In this document: positions 8,387-17,049 of the stretch, in pieces
Layout: each line of letters starts with the position of its first letter
Numbering within the stretch: the first letter of the stretch is position 1
DNA from: Micromonospora sp. CPCC 205371
Lineage (GTDB): Bacteria; Actinomycetota; Actinomycetes; Mycobacteriales; Micromonosporaceae
Reading direction: 5' to 3'
DNA: 61,607 nucleotides
NCBI RefSeq assembly: GCF_026130045.1
Contig: NZ_JAIBNX010000001.1
Location: forward strand, 2,377-63,983
Position numbers and translations under genes: made by a program
Notes under the pieces: generated by a model
What the model saw: only the letters and a program-made list of their open reading frames with translations
Databases searched by the model: none
What the model was told of the DNA's origin: nothing

Positions 8387-9943
8387 GTGACGACAAGCCT
8401 CCAGCGCCCGGTAACCAACACAAGCCGGAGCAGCACCGTGCGCCACGTCGACAGTTTCGAGATCCAGGCGCCGACGCCGCCGTCACACAACGGCGTGCCG
8501 CGGTCCGCGTGGACTCGTGCCAGCCGCAGGGCTTCGCGCTGGCACCGGCCGTACACGGTCGCGCTGCTACTGCTCGACTTCGGCGCCGCCGCGCTCGCCA
8601 GCCTGATCTCCATCATCGCGTACGACCAGGCGGCCGCGGGCTTCCAGGACGCCGACGAGGCGTGGTTCAAGACGGTCGCGTACGTCCTCCTTCCGGTCGG
8701 CTGGCTCGCCATTCTCTGGGGCAACGGCGCGTACGACCGCCGCTACCTCGGTCTCGGCACCGATGAGTTCAAACGCGTGATGCGGGCGTCGGTGACGGTC
8801 GCCGCGAGCGTGTCGTTCCTGGCGTTCGCCACGAAGACCGACCTTTCCCGACTCACCGTGGCCACCGAGCTGGTCGGTGCGACGCTCCTGATCCTGTTCG
8901 CGCGATACCTAGCCAGGTTCGTGCTGCACGTCATGCGCAAGCGGGCCGGCCACGCGGCGCATCGGATGGTGCTGATCGGCACGCTGCCGGAGGCACTAGA
9001 GGTGCACACCGCGGTGACCCGCAGCCCGGCCGCCGGGCTGATCCCGGTCGCCATCCACATCACCGACGGATACGCGGCGGCTCGCGGCATAGATACGCCC
9101 GTGCCGATCTACGCGGGGCGTGACGTGCTGTCCCTGGTCCGCGAGGTGGGCGCCGACACGATCGCCGTGTGCGGCTCGGCCAGCGCGGAGCCAGGTGAGC
9201 TGCGCCGGCTTGCGTGGCAGCTCGAAGGCACAGGCATCGACCTGGTCGTGGCGCCCCAGCTCACCGACATCGCCGGCCCGCGGGTGCACATCCGGCCCAT
9301 CGAGGGCCTGCCGCTGCTGCACGTCGAAGAGCCGACGCTTTCCGGCCTCGGCTGGCTGGCCAAGAACCTCATGGACCGGGTCGTCGCGTTCCTCGGCCTG
9401 ATGCTGCTGACGCCGGTGTTCGCGGCGATCGCGCTGGCCATCAAGCTCTCCGACCGGGGGCCGGTGTTCTTCCGGCAGCCGCGGGTGGGCCACGAGGGCC
9501 GCACGTTCCGGGTGTGGAAGTTCCGGACGATGTACGTGGACGCCGAGGACCGGCTCGCCTCACTCGTCGACCAGAACGAGTCCGACGGCATGCTCTTCAA
9601 GATCAAGGAAGACCCGCGCGTCTTCCCGGTGGGCCGGTTCCTGCGGGCCACCTCGCTCGACGAGTTGCCCCAGCTGATCAACGTTCTCAAGGGCGAGATG
9701 TCGCTGGTCGGGCCCCGGCCGCTGCCCGCCGACGACGGCGACTTCCTCGGCGACGTCCGGCGCCGGCTGCTGGTCCGTCCCGGCATCACAGGGCTCTGGC
9801 AGGTGTCCGGCCGCTCGGACCTTTCCTGGGACGAAGCCGTCCGGCTCGACCTGTACTACGTGGACAACTGGTCGCTGGCGTACGACCTGAGCATCCTGTG
9901 GCGCACGGTGGGCGTCGTGCTGGCTCGGAAGGGCGCTTACTGA
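8387..9943 (+). CDS. Exopolysaccharide biosynthesis polyprenyl glycosylphosphotransferase (WcaJ-like)
   Basis: A 518-residue membrane enzyme that starts lipid-linked glycan assembly by moving a sugar-1-phosphate onto undecaprenyl phosphate. The N-terminal half has four or five hydrophobic segments (about residues 55-190), then a cytoplasmic CoA-binding-like domain. The C-terminal bacterial sugar transferase domain has one membrane segment (LMDRVVAFLGLMLLTPVFA), a KFRTMY motif, SLDELPQL and LVGPRPLP. The start is GTG 8387, with GGAGG 11 nt upstream. It stands alone between the DNA repair gene and a two-component system. The transferred sugar cannot be told. Confidence 0.9.
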   Translation: MTTSLQRPVTNTSRSSTVRHVDSFEIQAPTPPSHNGVPRSAWTRASRRASRWHRPYTVALLLLDFGAAALASLISIIAYDQAAAGFQDADEAWFKTVAYVLLPVGWLAILWGNGAYDRRYLGLGTDEFKRVMRASVTVAASVSFLAFATKTDLSRLTVATELVGATLLILFARYLARFVLHVMRKRAGHAAHRMVLIGTLPEALEVHTAVTRSPAAGLIPVAIHITDGYAAARGIDTPVPIYAGRDVLSLVREVGADTIAVCGSASAEPGELRRLAWQLEGTGIDLVVAPQLTDIAGPRVHIRPIEGLPLLHVEEPTLSGLGWLAKNLMDRVVAFLGLMLLTPVFAAIALAIKLSDRGPVFFRQPRVGHEGRTFRVWKFRTMYVDAEDRLASLVDQNESDGMLFKIKEDPRVFPVGRFLRATSLDELPQLINVLKGEMSLVGPRPLPADDGDFLGDVRRRLLVRPGITGLWQVSGRSDLSWDEAVRLDLYYVDNWSLAYDLSILWRTVGVVLARKGAY

Positions 9944-9961
9944 GCGTGCGATGATCTGGGC

Positions 9962-11167
9962 GTGGGGACGGCGCTCGCGGTGCTCGCGCTCATCACCGCG
10001 CTCGCTGCGGCGGTCTGGGCGGTGTACCGGCTGCGCGCCCGCCGGAGCATCGCCACCGCCACGCAGCGGGCCACCTACGACGTCCTGCACACCGCCGGGC
10101 TCGCCGCCGACCCGCTACGCACCGGGCTGAGCCGCACCAGCGCCGCGAAAGCGATCCGCCACCTGCGGGGCCTGGTCGGCGCGCAAGGTCTCGCGCTCAC
10201 CGACCCCGACGAGATCTTGGCGCTCGACGGCCGCGGCAGTCACCACTCGGCCCAGGTGCTGGCCGCTGCCCGCCGCGCCATCGCGCAGAACCGCTCCACC
10301 GTGCTCGGCGGCGCCGAACTGCCGTGCGACAGGGTCGACTGCCCGATCCGGGGTGCCGTGGTGGCGCCGCTGACCGGCCCGGACGGCACGGTGCCGGGCG
10401 CGCTCGTCGCCATCGCGCACGACGAGCCGGCACCCGGGCTCGTCCAGGCCACCCTGGAGACCGCCCGGTGGGCGGGTGCGCAGCTCGCCCTGGCAGAGCT
10501 GGACTCGTCGCGGGAGCAGCTCGCCCGCGCGGAGGTACGCGCGCTACGGGCCCAGATCAGCCCGCACTTCGTCTACAACGCGCTGTCCGCCATCGCGTCG
10601 TTCGTCCGAACCGACCCCGAGCGCGCCCGCGAGCTGATCCTGGAGTTCGCCGAGTTCACCCGGTACTCGTTCCGGGCCCACGGCGAGTTCACGACGCTGG
10701 CCGAGGAGCTGCGGTCCATCGACCGGTATCTGACCATCGAGCGGGCCCGGTTCGGCGACCGGCTCCAGGTGCGGCTCCAGATCGCTCCTGAGGTGCTGCC
10801 CGTCGGGCTGCCCTTCCTGTGCCTGCAGCCGCTCGTGGAGAACGCGGTCCGGCACGGACTGTCACGGAAGCCGGGCGTCGGTATGGTGAGCATCGAGGCC
10901 CGGGACGCGGGGGCGGAATGCCACATCACGGTCGAAGACGACGGTGTCGGGATGGATCCGGCCGTGCTTGTAGCGGGCGTCGCCGACGCGGCCTCTGACA
11001 ACGGAGACGACTCCGGCCAGCACGTGGGGTTGTCCAACGTCGACGAGCGGTTACGGTCGGTGTTCGGCGACCAGTTCGGCCTGGTCGTTGAGACCGGCCT
11101 GGGAGCGGGTACGAGGGTGAGCATGCGGGTGCCGAAGTTCCACCCGGCGGTCAGGGCACGCCTGTGA
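9962..11167 (+). CDS. LytS/BtsS-type sensor histidine kinase
   Basis: A 401-residue kinase of the His_kinase (LytS/YehU) family. It has one hydrophobic N-terminal segment (residues 2-22), a GAF-like middle with a CDRVDC pair (Cys122, Cys127), and the phospho-acceptor His202 in AQISPHFVYNAL. The ATPase part has LVENAVRHGL and GVGLSNVDERL-like motifs (written HVGLSNVDERL here). It lacks the multi-span 5TM-LytS sensor, so the signal is probably cytoplasmic or redox. It is coupled to the LytTR regulator by a GTGA overlap. In E. coli the related BtsS/BtsR pair controls a pyruvate transporter. Here a sodium/solute symporter operon starts 0.7 kb downstream. Confidence 0.88.
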   Translation: MGTALAVLALITALAAAVWAVYRLRARRSIATATQRATYDVLHTAGLAADPLRTGLSRTSAAKAIRHLRGLVGAQGLALTDPDEILALDGRGSHHSAQVLAAARRAIAQNRSTVLGGAELPCDRVDCPIRGAVVAPLTGPDGTVPGALVAIAHDEPAPGLVQATLETARWAGAQLALAELDSSREQLARAEVRALRAQISPHFVYNALSAIASFVRTDPERARELILEFAEFTRYSFRAHGEFTTLAEELRSIDRYLTIERARFGDRLQVRLQIAPEVLPVGLPFLCLQPLVENAVRHGLSRKPGVGMVSIEARDAGAECHITVEDDGVGMDPAVLVAGVADAASDNGDDSGQHVGLSNVDERLRSVFGDQFGLVVETGLGAGTRVSMRVPKFHPAVRARL

Positions 11168-11919
11168 CCGCGTTCCTGCGCGTGCTCGCGGTGGATGACG
11201 AACCACCGGCGCTCGACGAGCTTGCCTACCTGCTGCGCGCAGACCCGCGCGTGGGCAAGCTGCACACCGCCTCCGACGCCACCGATGCCCTGCGGGTGCT
11301 CCGCGACACCGACGTCGACGTCGTCTTCCTCGACATCCGCATGCCCGGCCTCGACGGGATGGAGCTGGCCCGGGTGCTGCGACGCTTCGCCAGGCCGCCC
11401 GCGATCGTCTTCGTCACCGCCTACGACGACGCCGCGGTCGACGCCTTCGACCTCGGTGTCACCGACTACGTGCGCAAGCCCGTGCAGGCCGAGCGGATCG
11501 GCGAGTCGCTGCGCCGGGTGGTCAGCTCCCGCGTGGTGGCGACGCATCCCGCCGCGGTCGCCCGGGCCGAGTCAGACCCGACGATCCCGGTCGAGCTGGC
11601 CGGCACCACGCGGATGCTGCCCCGTTCGGCGGTGCGGTGGGTGGAGGCGCAGGGAGACTACGCCCGGCTGCACACCGCTGAAGGCTCGCATCTGGTGCGG
11701 GTGCCGCTGGCGACGCTGGCCGAACGCTGGGCCGATGCCGGATTTGTCCGCATCCACCGGTCGTACCTGGTGCAGCTGCGGCTGATAGCCGAGCTGCGGC
11801 TCGCCAACTCCGGATACGTCGTGGTGGTCGACGGAACGGAGCTGCCCGTGTCGCGCCGGCACACGCGCGAGCTGAAGGACAAGCTCGTCCGCGCCGCCAA
11901 GCAAGACTGGAACCGCTAG
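11164..11919 (+). CDS. LytTR-family response regulator
   Basis: A 251-residue response regulator. The receiver domain has the acidic pair near Asp11/Asp12, the phospho-acceptor Asp57 (VFLDIRMPG) and Lys in VRKPVQ. The C-terminal LytTR DNA-binding domain (about 145-251) contains GDYARLHT, IHRSYLVQL and PVSRRHTRELK. LytTR regulators bind paired direct repeats. It starts inside the kinase stop codon (GTGA) and its stop overlaps the convergent Uma2 gene. The nearby symporter operon at 12.6 kb is its most likely target, by analogy with BtsR. Confidence 0.93.
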   Translation: MTAFLRVLAVDDEPPALDELAYLLRADPRVGKLHTASDATDALRVLRDTDVDVVFLDIRMPGLDGMELARVLRRFARPPAIVFVTAYDDAAVDAFDLGVTDYVRKPVQAERIGESLRRVVSSRVVATHPAAVARAESDPTIPVELAGTTRMLPRSAVRWVEAQGDYARLHTAEGSHLVRVPLATLAERWADAGFVRIHRSYLVQLRLIAELRLANSGYVVVVDGTELPVSRRHTRELKDKLVRAAKQDWNR

Positions 11920-12485
11920 AAGATCTCCGCCGGGTCGAAGGCGAGCGGGAACGGCCGATCCGTGCGCCACACCTGCCCCGCGTGGACCCTGGCCACGTCT
12001 TCGTAGAGGCCGCCCGGGCCCAATTCGAGCACGGAGATGGTCTGCTCCTTGGGGTCGACGATCCAGTAGAGCGGCACGCCGGCGACCGCGTAACCGTCGC
12101 GCTTGAGGACCAGGTCGTTGCGCCGATTGCTCGGCGACAGCACCTCGACCACGAGCAGCACGTCGGCGGGATCGAGGACGTCGTCACTCTTGCGGAGGGC
12201 CACATCGGGCGCCACGAAGATGTCCGGGATGAAGTAGGAGGTGATCTTGCGACTGACCCCGACACTTTGTCCGATCATGACGCCGTCCGGAGCCTGCAGC
12301 GTCAGGATGCGGTCCAGGCGGTTCGCGGTGCCGCCGTGGAAGACGCCGGCTATCGGGGTCACGAGCAGGCTCCCGTCGTACAGCTCGTACCGGTTGGCCT
12401 CGTCGTGCGGGAGCTTCTTCAGATCGTCGATCGTCCAGGGCTCGCCGAAGGCGTGGTCGGGCACGAGGGCATTGGACATGGTCAT
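11916..12485 (-). CDS. Uma2-family (DUF820) putative restriction-like nuclease
   Basis: A 189-residue protein of the Uma2/DUF820 family, a PD-(D/E)xK nuclease fold expanded in actinobacteria and cyanobacteria. The core shows PDIFVAPDVAL, then VVEVLSPSNRRNDLVLKRDGYAVAGVPLYWIVDP with the E-x-K-type residues and the YWIVDP end motif. The function of these proteins is not established. A second, divergent paralogue lies at 36345-36869. The first in-frame ATG pair (MTM) is at the divergent intergenic region that carries the DnaA-box-like repeats. Confidence 0.85.
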   Translation of the reverse strand: MTMSNALVPDHAFGEPWTIDDLKKLPHDEANRYELYDGSLLVTPIAGVFHGGTANRLDRILTLQAPDGVMIGQSVGVSRKITSYFIPDIFVAPDVALRKSDDVLDPADVLLVVEVLSPSNRRNDLVLKRDGYAVAGVPLYWIVDPKEQTISVLELGPGGLYEDVARVHAGQVWRTDRPFPLAFDPAEIF

Positions 12486-12520
12486 GCTCCGATCCTGGAG
12501 GCATCCGCGACGCCTGGACG

Positions 12521-12565
12521 GTTATCCACAGGTCAGTTATCCACAGGTCACTCTGATTATCCACA
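12521..12565 (+). repeat. Three tandem copies of the DnaA-box sequence TTATCCACA
   Basis: TTATCCACA occurs at 12522-12530, 12537-12545 and 12557-12565, all on the same strand. The first two sit in a perfect 15-bp tandem duplication (GTTATCCACAGGTCA at 12521-12535 and 12536-12550). The third keeps the 12-nt core TTATCCACAGGT. Each matches the consensus DnaA box exactly. They lie between the Uma2 start and a possible -35 (TTGACA, 12571-12576) of the symporter operon. Whether DnaA or another protein binds is not shown. Confidence 0.85.
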
Positions 12566-12570
12566 GGTGC

Positions 12571-12576
12571 TTGACA
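12571..12576 (+). promoter_or_regulatory. Candidate -35 hexamer of the first symporter operon
   Basis: A perfect TTGACA follows the DnaA-box repeats by 5 nt and precedes the ATG at 12606 by 29 nt. No clear TAnnnT is seen at 16-18 nt spacing, so a true promoter here would have a weak -10 and a very short leader. Confidence 0.35.
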
Positions 12577-12605
12577 TCGCGCTGTCCTCAGCGAGACTGC
12601 CCCGC

Positions 12606-13001
12606 ATGGAGCAGCCCACGGCGCCGAGCACGCCGCCCGAGCGCACCCGCATCGTGCTCGCCGAGGTGGCCCGGCGAAATGGCGACCACGACCGGGCCCG
12701 TGCCGACCTCGCCGAGCAGACCCGGGTGGGCGACGCGCTGCTGCGCGGGCTCATGCGGGCGCAGCTGGCCCTCGCGTTGCGGCTCGCCGTGGTCGTGGGC
12801 GTCGGGCTGGGCGCGCTGCCGCTGCTCTTCGCCGTCGCGCCCACGACCGGCACGGTCAAGTTCTTCGGCGTCAACCTGCCGTGGCTGCTGCTGGGGGTGG
12901 CGTCGTTCCCGTTCCTGGTCGCGGTCGGCTTCACCTACGTCTACCTCGCCGAGCGCAACGAACAGGACTTCATCGCGGTGGTCCGGCGGCCGGAGCGCTG
13001 A
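12606..13001 (+). CDS. Small two-helix membrane protein, symporter partner
   Basis: A 131-residue protein with a charged N-terminal half (about residues 1-50) and two hydrophobic helices (about 56-76 and 90-111). It ends with a short cytoplasmic tail. The size and position match the DUF485/YjcH proteins encoded just before acetate symporters, though sequence identity to DUF485 is not obvious. The stop overlaps the ATG of the symporter by one base (TGATG), so the pair is co-translated. The preferred ATG at 12606 is the first one after the promoter-like region; longer readings run back through the repeats and the Uma2 gene. Confidence 0.8.
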   Translation: MEQPTAPSTPPERTRIVLAEVARRNGDHDRARADLAEQTRVGDALLRGLMRAQLALALRLAVVVGVGLGALPLLFAVAPTTGTVKFFGVNLPWLLLGVASFPFLVAVGFTYVYLAERNEQDFIAVVRRPER

Positions 13002-14668
13002 TGGATAACCCGTACGTGGTGCCGGCCATCGTCGCGGTCACGCTGGCGACCGTCGCGATCGGCTTCTACGGGCTGCGGCTGGCCCGCACGACCTCCGACT
13101 TCCTGGTCGCCTCGCGCACTGTCAGCCCGACCTGGAACGCCGCCGCGATCGGCGGTGAGTACCTGTCCGCCGCGTCCTTCCTCGGCATCGCCGGGCTCAT
13201 CCTCAAGTACGGCGTCGACGTGCTCTGGTACCCGGTGGGCTTCGCCGCCGGCTACCTGGCGCTACTGCTCTTCGTAGCCGCCCCGCTGCGCCGATCCGGC
13301 GCGTTCACGCTGCCCGACTTCTGCGAGGTGCGGCTGCACTCGCGCCGGCTGCGCAAGCTCGCCACGGCGTTCGTGGTGTTCATAGGCTGGCTGTACCTCG
13401 TGCCGCAGCTCCAGGGCGCCGGCCTGACGCTGAGCACGGTCACCGGCGCGCCGTACTTCCTCGGTGCGCTGCTGGTCGGTGCCGTGGTCACCGCCAACGT
13501 CGCCCTCGGCGGCATGCGGGCGATCACCTTCGTGCAGGCGTTCCAGTACTGGCTGAAGCTCACCGCCCTCGCCGTGCCCGCGATGTTCCTGCTGCTGCAC
13601 TGGCAGGCCGACGGCAGGCCGGCGGTCGCCCCGGCCGACGGCCTCACATTCCCGCGCGACACCGTCGTCGTCGTGGAAGACCGCGCGGTCCTCACACTGC
13701 CCGACGGCTCCAGCCGCGAGGTGGCGCCGGGCGAGGAGCTGCCGTTCAGCGCGGGCGACCAGGTGCCCAAGGTGTCCAGTGTGGACGCGTCGAGCGGGCT
13801 CGATTGGCTGCTGCCCGGCGACGAGAGCGGCGACCGCGGCCTCTTCGCCACCTACAGCCTGATCCTGGCCACGTTCCTCGGCACGATGGGGCTGCCGCAC
13901 GTGCTCGTGCGCTTCTACACCAACCCGGACGGCAGTGCCGCGCGCCGCACGACACTGGTCGTACTGGCGCTGGTGGGCCTCTTCTATCTATTACCCACGC
14001 TGTACGGCGTGCTCGGCCGGGTCTACACACCACAGCTGCTGCTCACCGGGCAGACCGACGCGGTGGTGCTGCTCCTGCCCGGTGCGGCGGTCGGCAACGG
14101 CGTACTCGGTCAACTGCTCGCCGCCCTGGTGGCCGCCGGAGCGTTCGCGGCGTTCCTATCGTCCAGTTCAGGCCTGCTCACCAGCGTCGCCGGCGTCATC
14201 TCCACCGACGTGCTCGCGCACGCCAGCGACCGCGGGCCGGGCCAGCGCGGCTCGGTACGCGACTTCCGGGTCGCCGCCTTGGTCGCCGGGCTGGTGCCGG
14301 TCGCCCTCGCGCTCAACGTCGCCAGCCTCGACGTGTCACAGGTCGTCGGGCTCGCGTTCGCGGTGGCCGCGTCGAGCTTCTGCCCGCTGCTCGTACTGGG
14401 CATCTGGTGGCGCGGCCTCACCGACGCCGGGGCGGCGGCCGGCGTGCTCGCGGGCGGCGGCGCGGCCGTGGGCGCTGTCCTGATGACCGTGGTCGGTCCG
14501 CCCCTGTCGGGCTGGCCCGCGACGCTCGTCGCCCAGCCGGCCGCCTGGACGGTGCCGCTCGCGTTCGCCGTGATGGTCGCGGTATCGATGGCGACCCGCC
14601 GCCGCACCCCCGCCGACGTCAGCACCACTATGCTCCGCCTGCACGCGCCCGAAAGCCTCCGCCTCTGA
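13001..14668 (+). CDS. Sodium/solute symporter (ActP-like), SSS family
   Basis: A 555-residue secondary transporter of the sodium:solute symporter family, with about 13 hydrophobic segments. The signature AAIGGEYLSAASFLGIAGLI (residues 48-67) and TFLGTMGLPHVLVRFYTNPD are those of acetate/pyruvate (ActP/MctC-type) carriers. A long polar loop (about residues 202-282) between membrane helices is larger than in the second copy at 18111. Substrate is probably a short monocarboxylate. The nearby LytS/LytTR pair may regulate it. Confidence 0.9.
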   Translation: MDNPYVVPAIVAVTLATVAIGFYGLRLARTTSDFLVASRTVSPTWNAAAIGGEYLSAASFLGIAGLILKYGVDVLWYPVGFAAGYLALLLFVAAPLRRSGAFTLPDFCEVRLHSRRLRKLATAFVVFIGWLYLVPQLQGAGLTLSTVTGAPYFLGALLVGAVVTANVALGGMRAITFVQAFQYWLKLTALAVPAMFLLLHWQADGRPAVAPADGLTFPRDTVVVVEDRAVLTLPDGSSREVAPGEELPFSAGDQVPKVSSVDASSGLDWLLPGDESGDRGLFATYSLILATFLGTMGLPHVLVRFYTNPDGSAARRTTLVVLALVGLFYLLPTLYGVLGRVYTPQLLLTGQTDAVVLLLPGAAVGNGVLGQLLAALVAAGAFAAFLSSSSGLLTSVAGVISTDVLAHASDRGPGQRGSVRDFRVAALVAGLVPVALALNVASLDVSQVVGLAFAVAASSFCPLLVLGIWWRGLTDAGAAAGVLAGGGAAVGAVLMTVVGPPLSGWPATLVAQPAAWTVPLAFAVMVAVSMATRRRTPADVSTTMLRLHAPESLRL

Positions 14669-14695
14669 CCCGGGCGAAGGCTCTACGGTCGAGGG

Positions 14696-15445
14696 GTGGA
14701 CAGTGCGCTTGCGGTTCGGGGGTTGGTCAAGCGGTTCGAGACGGTCGTGGCGGTCGCTGGGATCGACCTGGACGTGCCGGCGGGGTCGTTCTTCGGACTG
14801 CTCGGCCCGAACGGCGCGGGCAAGACGACCACGCTGTCCATGGCGGTGGGGTTGCTGCGACCGGACGAGGGTCGCGTGTGGGTCCTGGGCCACGACGTGT
14901 GGTCCGATCCCACCGGTGCCAAGGCGCTGCTCGGGGTGCTGCCCGATGGGGTACGCCTCTTCGACCGGCTGACCGGTGCGGAGTTGCTGGCCTACCACGG
15001 GCTGCTGCGGGGCATGGACCCGGCGGTGATCGACCAGCGGGCCCGGGAGCTGCTCGACGTGCTCGCGTTGGCTGGCGCCGGCCGCACGCTCGTGGTCGAC
15101 TACTCGGCCGGCATGAAGAAGAAGATCGGGTTGGCGTGCGCGCTGCTGCACGCGCCGCGGCTGCTGGTACTGGACGAACCCTTCGAGGCGGTCGACCCGG
15201 TGTCGGCGGCGCTGATCCGCGACATCCTTCAGCGGTACGTGGCCGGCGGCGGCACGGTGATCTTCTCCAGCCACGTGATGGAGGTGGTCGAGCGGCTGTG
15301 CAGCCACGCCGCGATCCTGGCCGACGGGGCGATCAAGCGCGTGGGCACGCTCGACGAAGTACGCGGCGGCAGGTCTCTGGAGGACGTGTTCGTCGAGGTG
15401 GTTGGTGGGCGTACGGCGACGGGCGAGGAGCTCGCGTGGTTGTGA
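14696..15445 (+). CDS. ABC transporter ATP-binding protein
   Basis: A 249-residue ABC ATPase. Walker A is GPNGAGKT (37-44) and Walker B ends LLVLDEPF (Asp160-Glu161). The signature loop reads YSAGMKKK (136-143) instead of LSGGQ, a form seen in ABC-2 exporters. A late SSH switch histidine is present in IFSSHVMEVV. The start is GTG 14696. Its stop overlaps the start of the permease gene. The pair forms an exporter whose cargo is unknown. Confidence 0.92.
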   Translation: MDSALAVRGLVKRFETVVAVAGIDLDVPAGSFFGLLGPNGAGKTTTLSMAVGLLRPDEGRVWVLGHDVWSDPTGAKALLGVLPDGVRLFDRLTGAELLAYHGLLRGMDPAVIDQRARELLDVLALAGAGRTLVVDYSAGMKKKIGLACALLHAPRLLVLDEPFEAVDPVSAALIRDILQRYVAGGGTVIFSSHVMEVVERLCSHAAILADGAIKRVGTLDEVRGGRSLEDVFVEVVGGRTATGEELAWL

Positions 15446-17043
15446 TGTTCGTCCGGCTGAAGCTCCGGATGACGGCCAACAACTTCCGCGGCCAGCCGTG
15501 GCGCGTCGCGCTCTTCCTGGCGGGCATCTTCTTCGGGCTCTGGTGGGCGGCGGGTGGCTTCCTGCTCTTCGCGGTGCCGGGCTTGGCGGGGAGCGAGAAG
15601 GCGGCACTACTGGTCGCCGGGTTCGGCGGTGGGGCGCTCACGCTCGGCTGGGTGCTGCTTCCACTGGTCTTCTTCGGCGTGGACGAGACGCTCGACCCGG
15701 CGCGGTTCGCGCTCCTCCCGCTGCGCCGCCGGACCGTCGTCACCGGAATGCTCGCGGCCGCGCTGGTGGGGATACCCGCCGTGGCCACGCTGGCGTCGAC
15801 CGCGGGGCTGGTGGTGTCGGCCGGCGCGCTCGGCGGGTGGACGGCGGCACTCGCCCAGGCTGCGGGTGTCGCGGCCGGCTTGTTTCTGTGTGTCGCGGCG
15901 AGCAGGGCGTTGACCAGCGCGTTCGCGACGATGCTGCGGTCTCGGAGGATGCGCGATCTGGCGGCTATCGCGCTGGCGGGCCTGGCGGCGCTGCTCGGTC
16001 CGCTCCAGATCGGGCTGATCGCGGCGGCCGAGACCGCCGACTGGGACCGGCTGATCGGGCCGGCACGGGTCGTCGGCTGGACGCCGCTGGCCGCCGGGTA
16101 CACGCTCGGCTTCGATGTCGCGGCGGGGCGCGGTTGGGCGGTACCGCTCAAGCTGGCCATCACGCTGGCCGCGACCGCGGCGCTGCTGTGGTGGTGGTCG
16201 TGGTCGCTGGAGGCCGCGATGGTCGGCGGGACGCCGACCACGGCGGGGCCGGCCAGGGCGGCGCGCGGCGGCGCCGTCGACCAGCTCATACCGCGCGGGA
16301 TGCGGTGGATGGCCAGGAATCGGTACGCGGCGCTGGTGGCGCGCGAGACCCGGTACTGGTGGCGGGACGTGCGGCGGCGTGCGGGGCTGATCACGTTTCT
16401 GGTGGTCGGCCTGTTCCTGCCCGTGATGATCAACGTCGCGGGCAACGCGCGCTCGCCAGGCACGGTGAGCATCTCGATGATCTTCGTCGGCACGCTCGCG
16501 GCGGTCACGCTGGCCAACCAGTTCGGCTACGACGGCACGGCGTACGGGGCGAACGTGGTCGCCGGGGTGCCAGGGCGGCTCGAACTGCGGTCCCGGGTGG
16601 CGGCGTTCACCGCGTACGCCGGCCCACTGCTGGTGGTCGTCGCGGTGGCGATGAGCCTGCTGCTGGGCGAGCCGACCTGGGTGGGCCTGCTGCTCGGCAC
16701 GCTGGCCGCGGCGTACGGCGCCGGACTGGCCGCCAACCTGTTCGTGTCGATCCTGGCCGCGTACGCCCTGCCCGAGACGTCCAACCCGTTCACGATCAAT
16801 ACCGGCGCTAGTGTCGCGAAGAGCCTGCTCAGCCTCGTGTCGATGCTCGGCTCAGCTGCCGCGGCGGTGCCGATGGTGGTGACCGCCGCCCTGCTCGGTG
16901 ACGCGCCGACCTGGCTATGGTTGGCCGGGCCGGTTGGCGTCGGCTACGGGCTCGGTGCCGCCGCCCTCGGTGTCTATCTGGCCGGTGACGTGCTCGATCG
17001 CCGGATGCCCGAGCTGTTGGCGGCGGTCACGCCCCGCCGGTGA
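15445..17043 (+). CDS. ABC transporter permease (ABC-2-like)
   Basis: A 532-residue membrane protein with about 12 hydrophobic segments and short polar linkers, partner of the ATPase just upstream. A start at ATG 15445 gives a TGATG one-base overlap; GTG 15442 (GTGA overlap) and GTG 15436 are also in frame. A central soluble stretch (about 255-315) contains YAALVARETRYWWRDVRRR, the cytoplasmic coupling-type region. No substrate can be assigned. Confidence 0.85.
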   Translation: MFVRLKLRMTANNFRGQPWRVALFLAGIFFGLWWAAGGFLLFAVPGLAGSEKAALLVAGFGGGALTLGWVLLPLVFFGVDETLDPARFALLPLRRRTVVTGMLAAALVGIPAVATLASTAGLVVSAGALGGWTAALAQAAGVAAGLFLCVAASRALTSAFATMLRSRRMRDLAAIALAGLAALLGPLQIGLIAAAETADWDRLIGPARVVGWTPLAAGYTLGFDVAAGRGWAVPLKLAITLAATAALLWWWSWSLEAAMVGGTPTTAGPARAARGGAVDQLIPRGMRWMARNRYAALVARETRYWWRDVRRRAGLITFLVVGLFLPVMINVAGNARSPGTVSISMIFVGTLAAVTLANQFGYDGTAYGANVVAGVPGRLELRSRVAAFTAYAGPLLVVVAVAMSLLLGEPTWVGLLLGTLAAAYGAGLAANLFVSILAAYALPETSNPFTINTGASVAKSLLSLVSMLGSAAAAVPMVVTAALLGDAPTWLWLAGPVGVGYGLGAAALGVYLAGDVLDRRMPELLAAVTPRR

Positions 17044-17049
17044 CGCACA

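Noticed and set aside
12521-12565. CRISPR-like array
   Set aside because: Only three short copies with 6-11 nt between them, no spacers of CRISPR size and no cas genes.
12521-12565. Replication origin (oriC)
   Set aside because: Three boxes only, no AT-rich unwinding element and no dnaA/dnaN/recF genes nearby.
13804-15440. N-terminal extension of the ABC permease frame
   Set aside because: The frame is open for 545 codons upstream, but that part overlaps the symporter and ATPase genes in another frame and is Arg/Gly-rich nonsense. The permease starts at about 15445.
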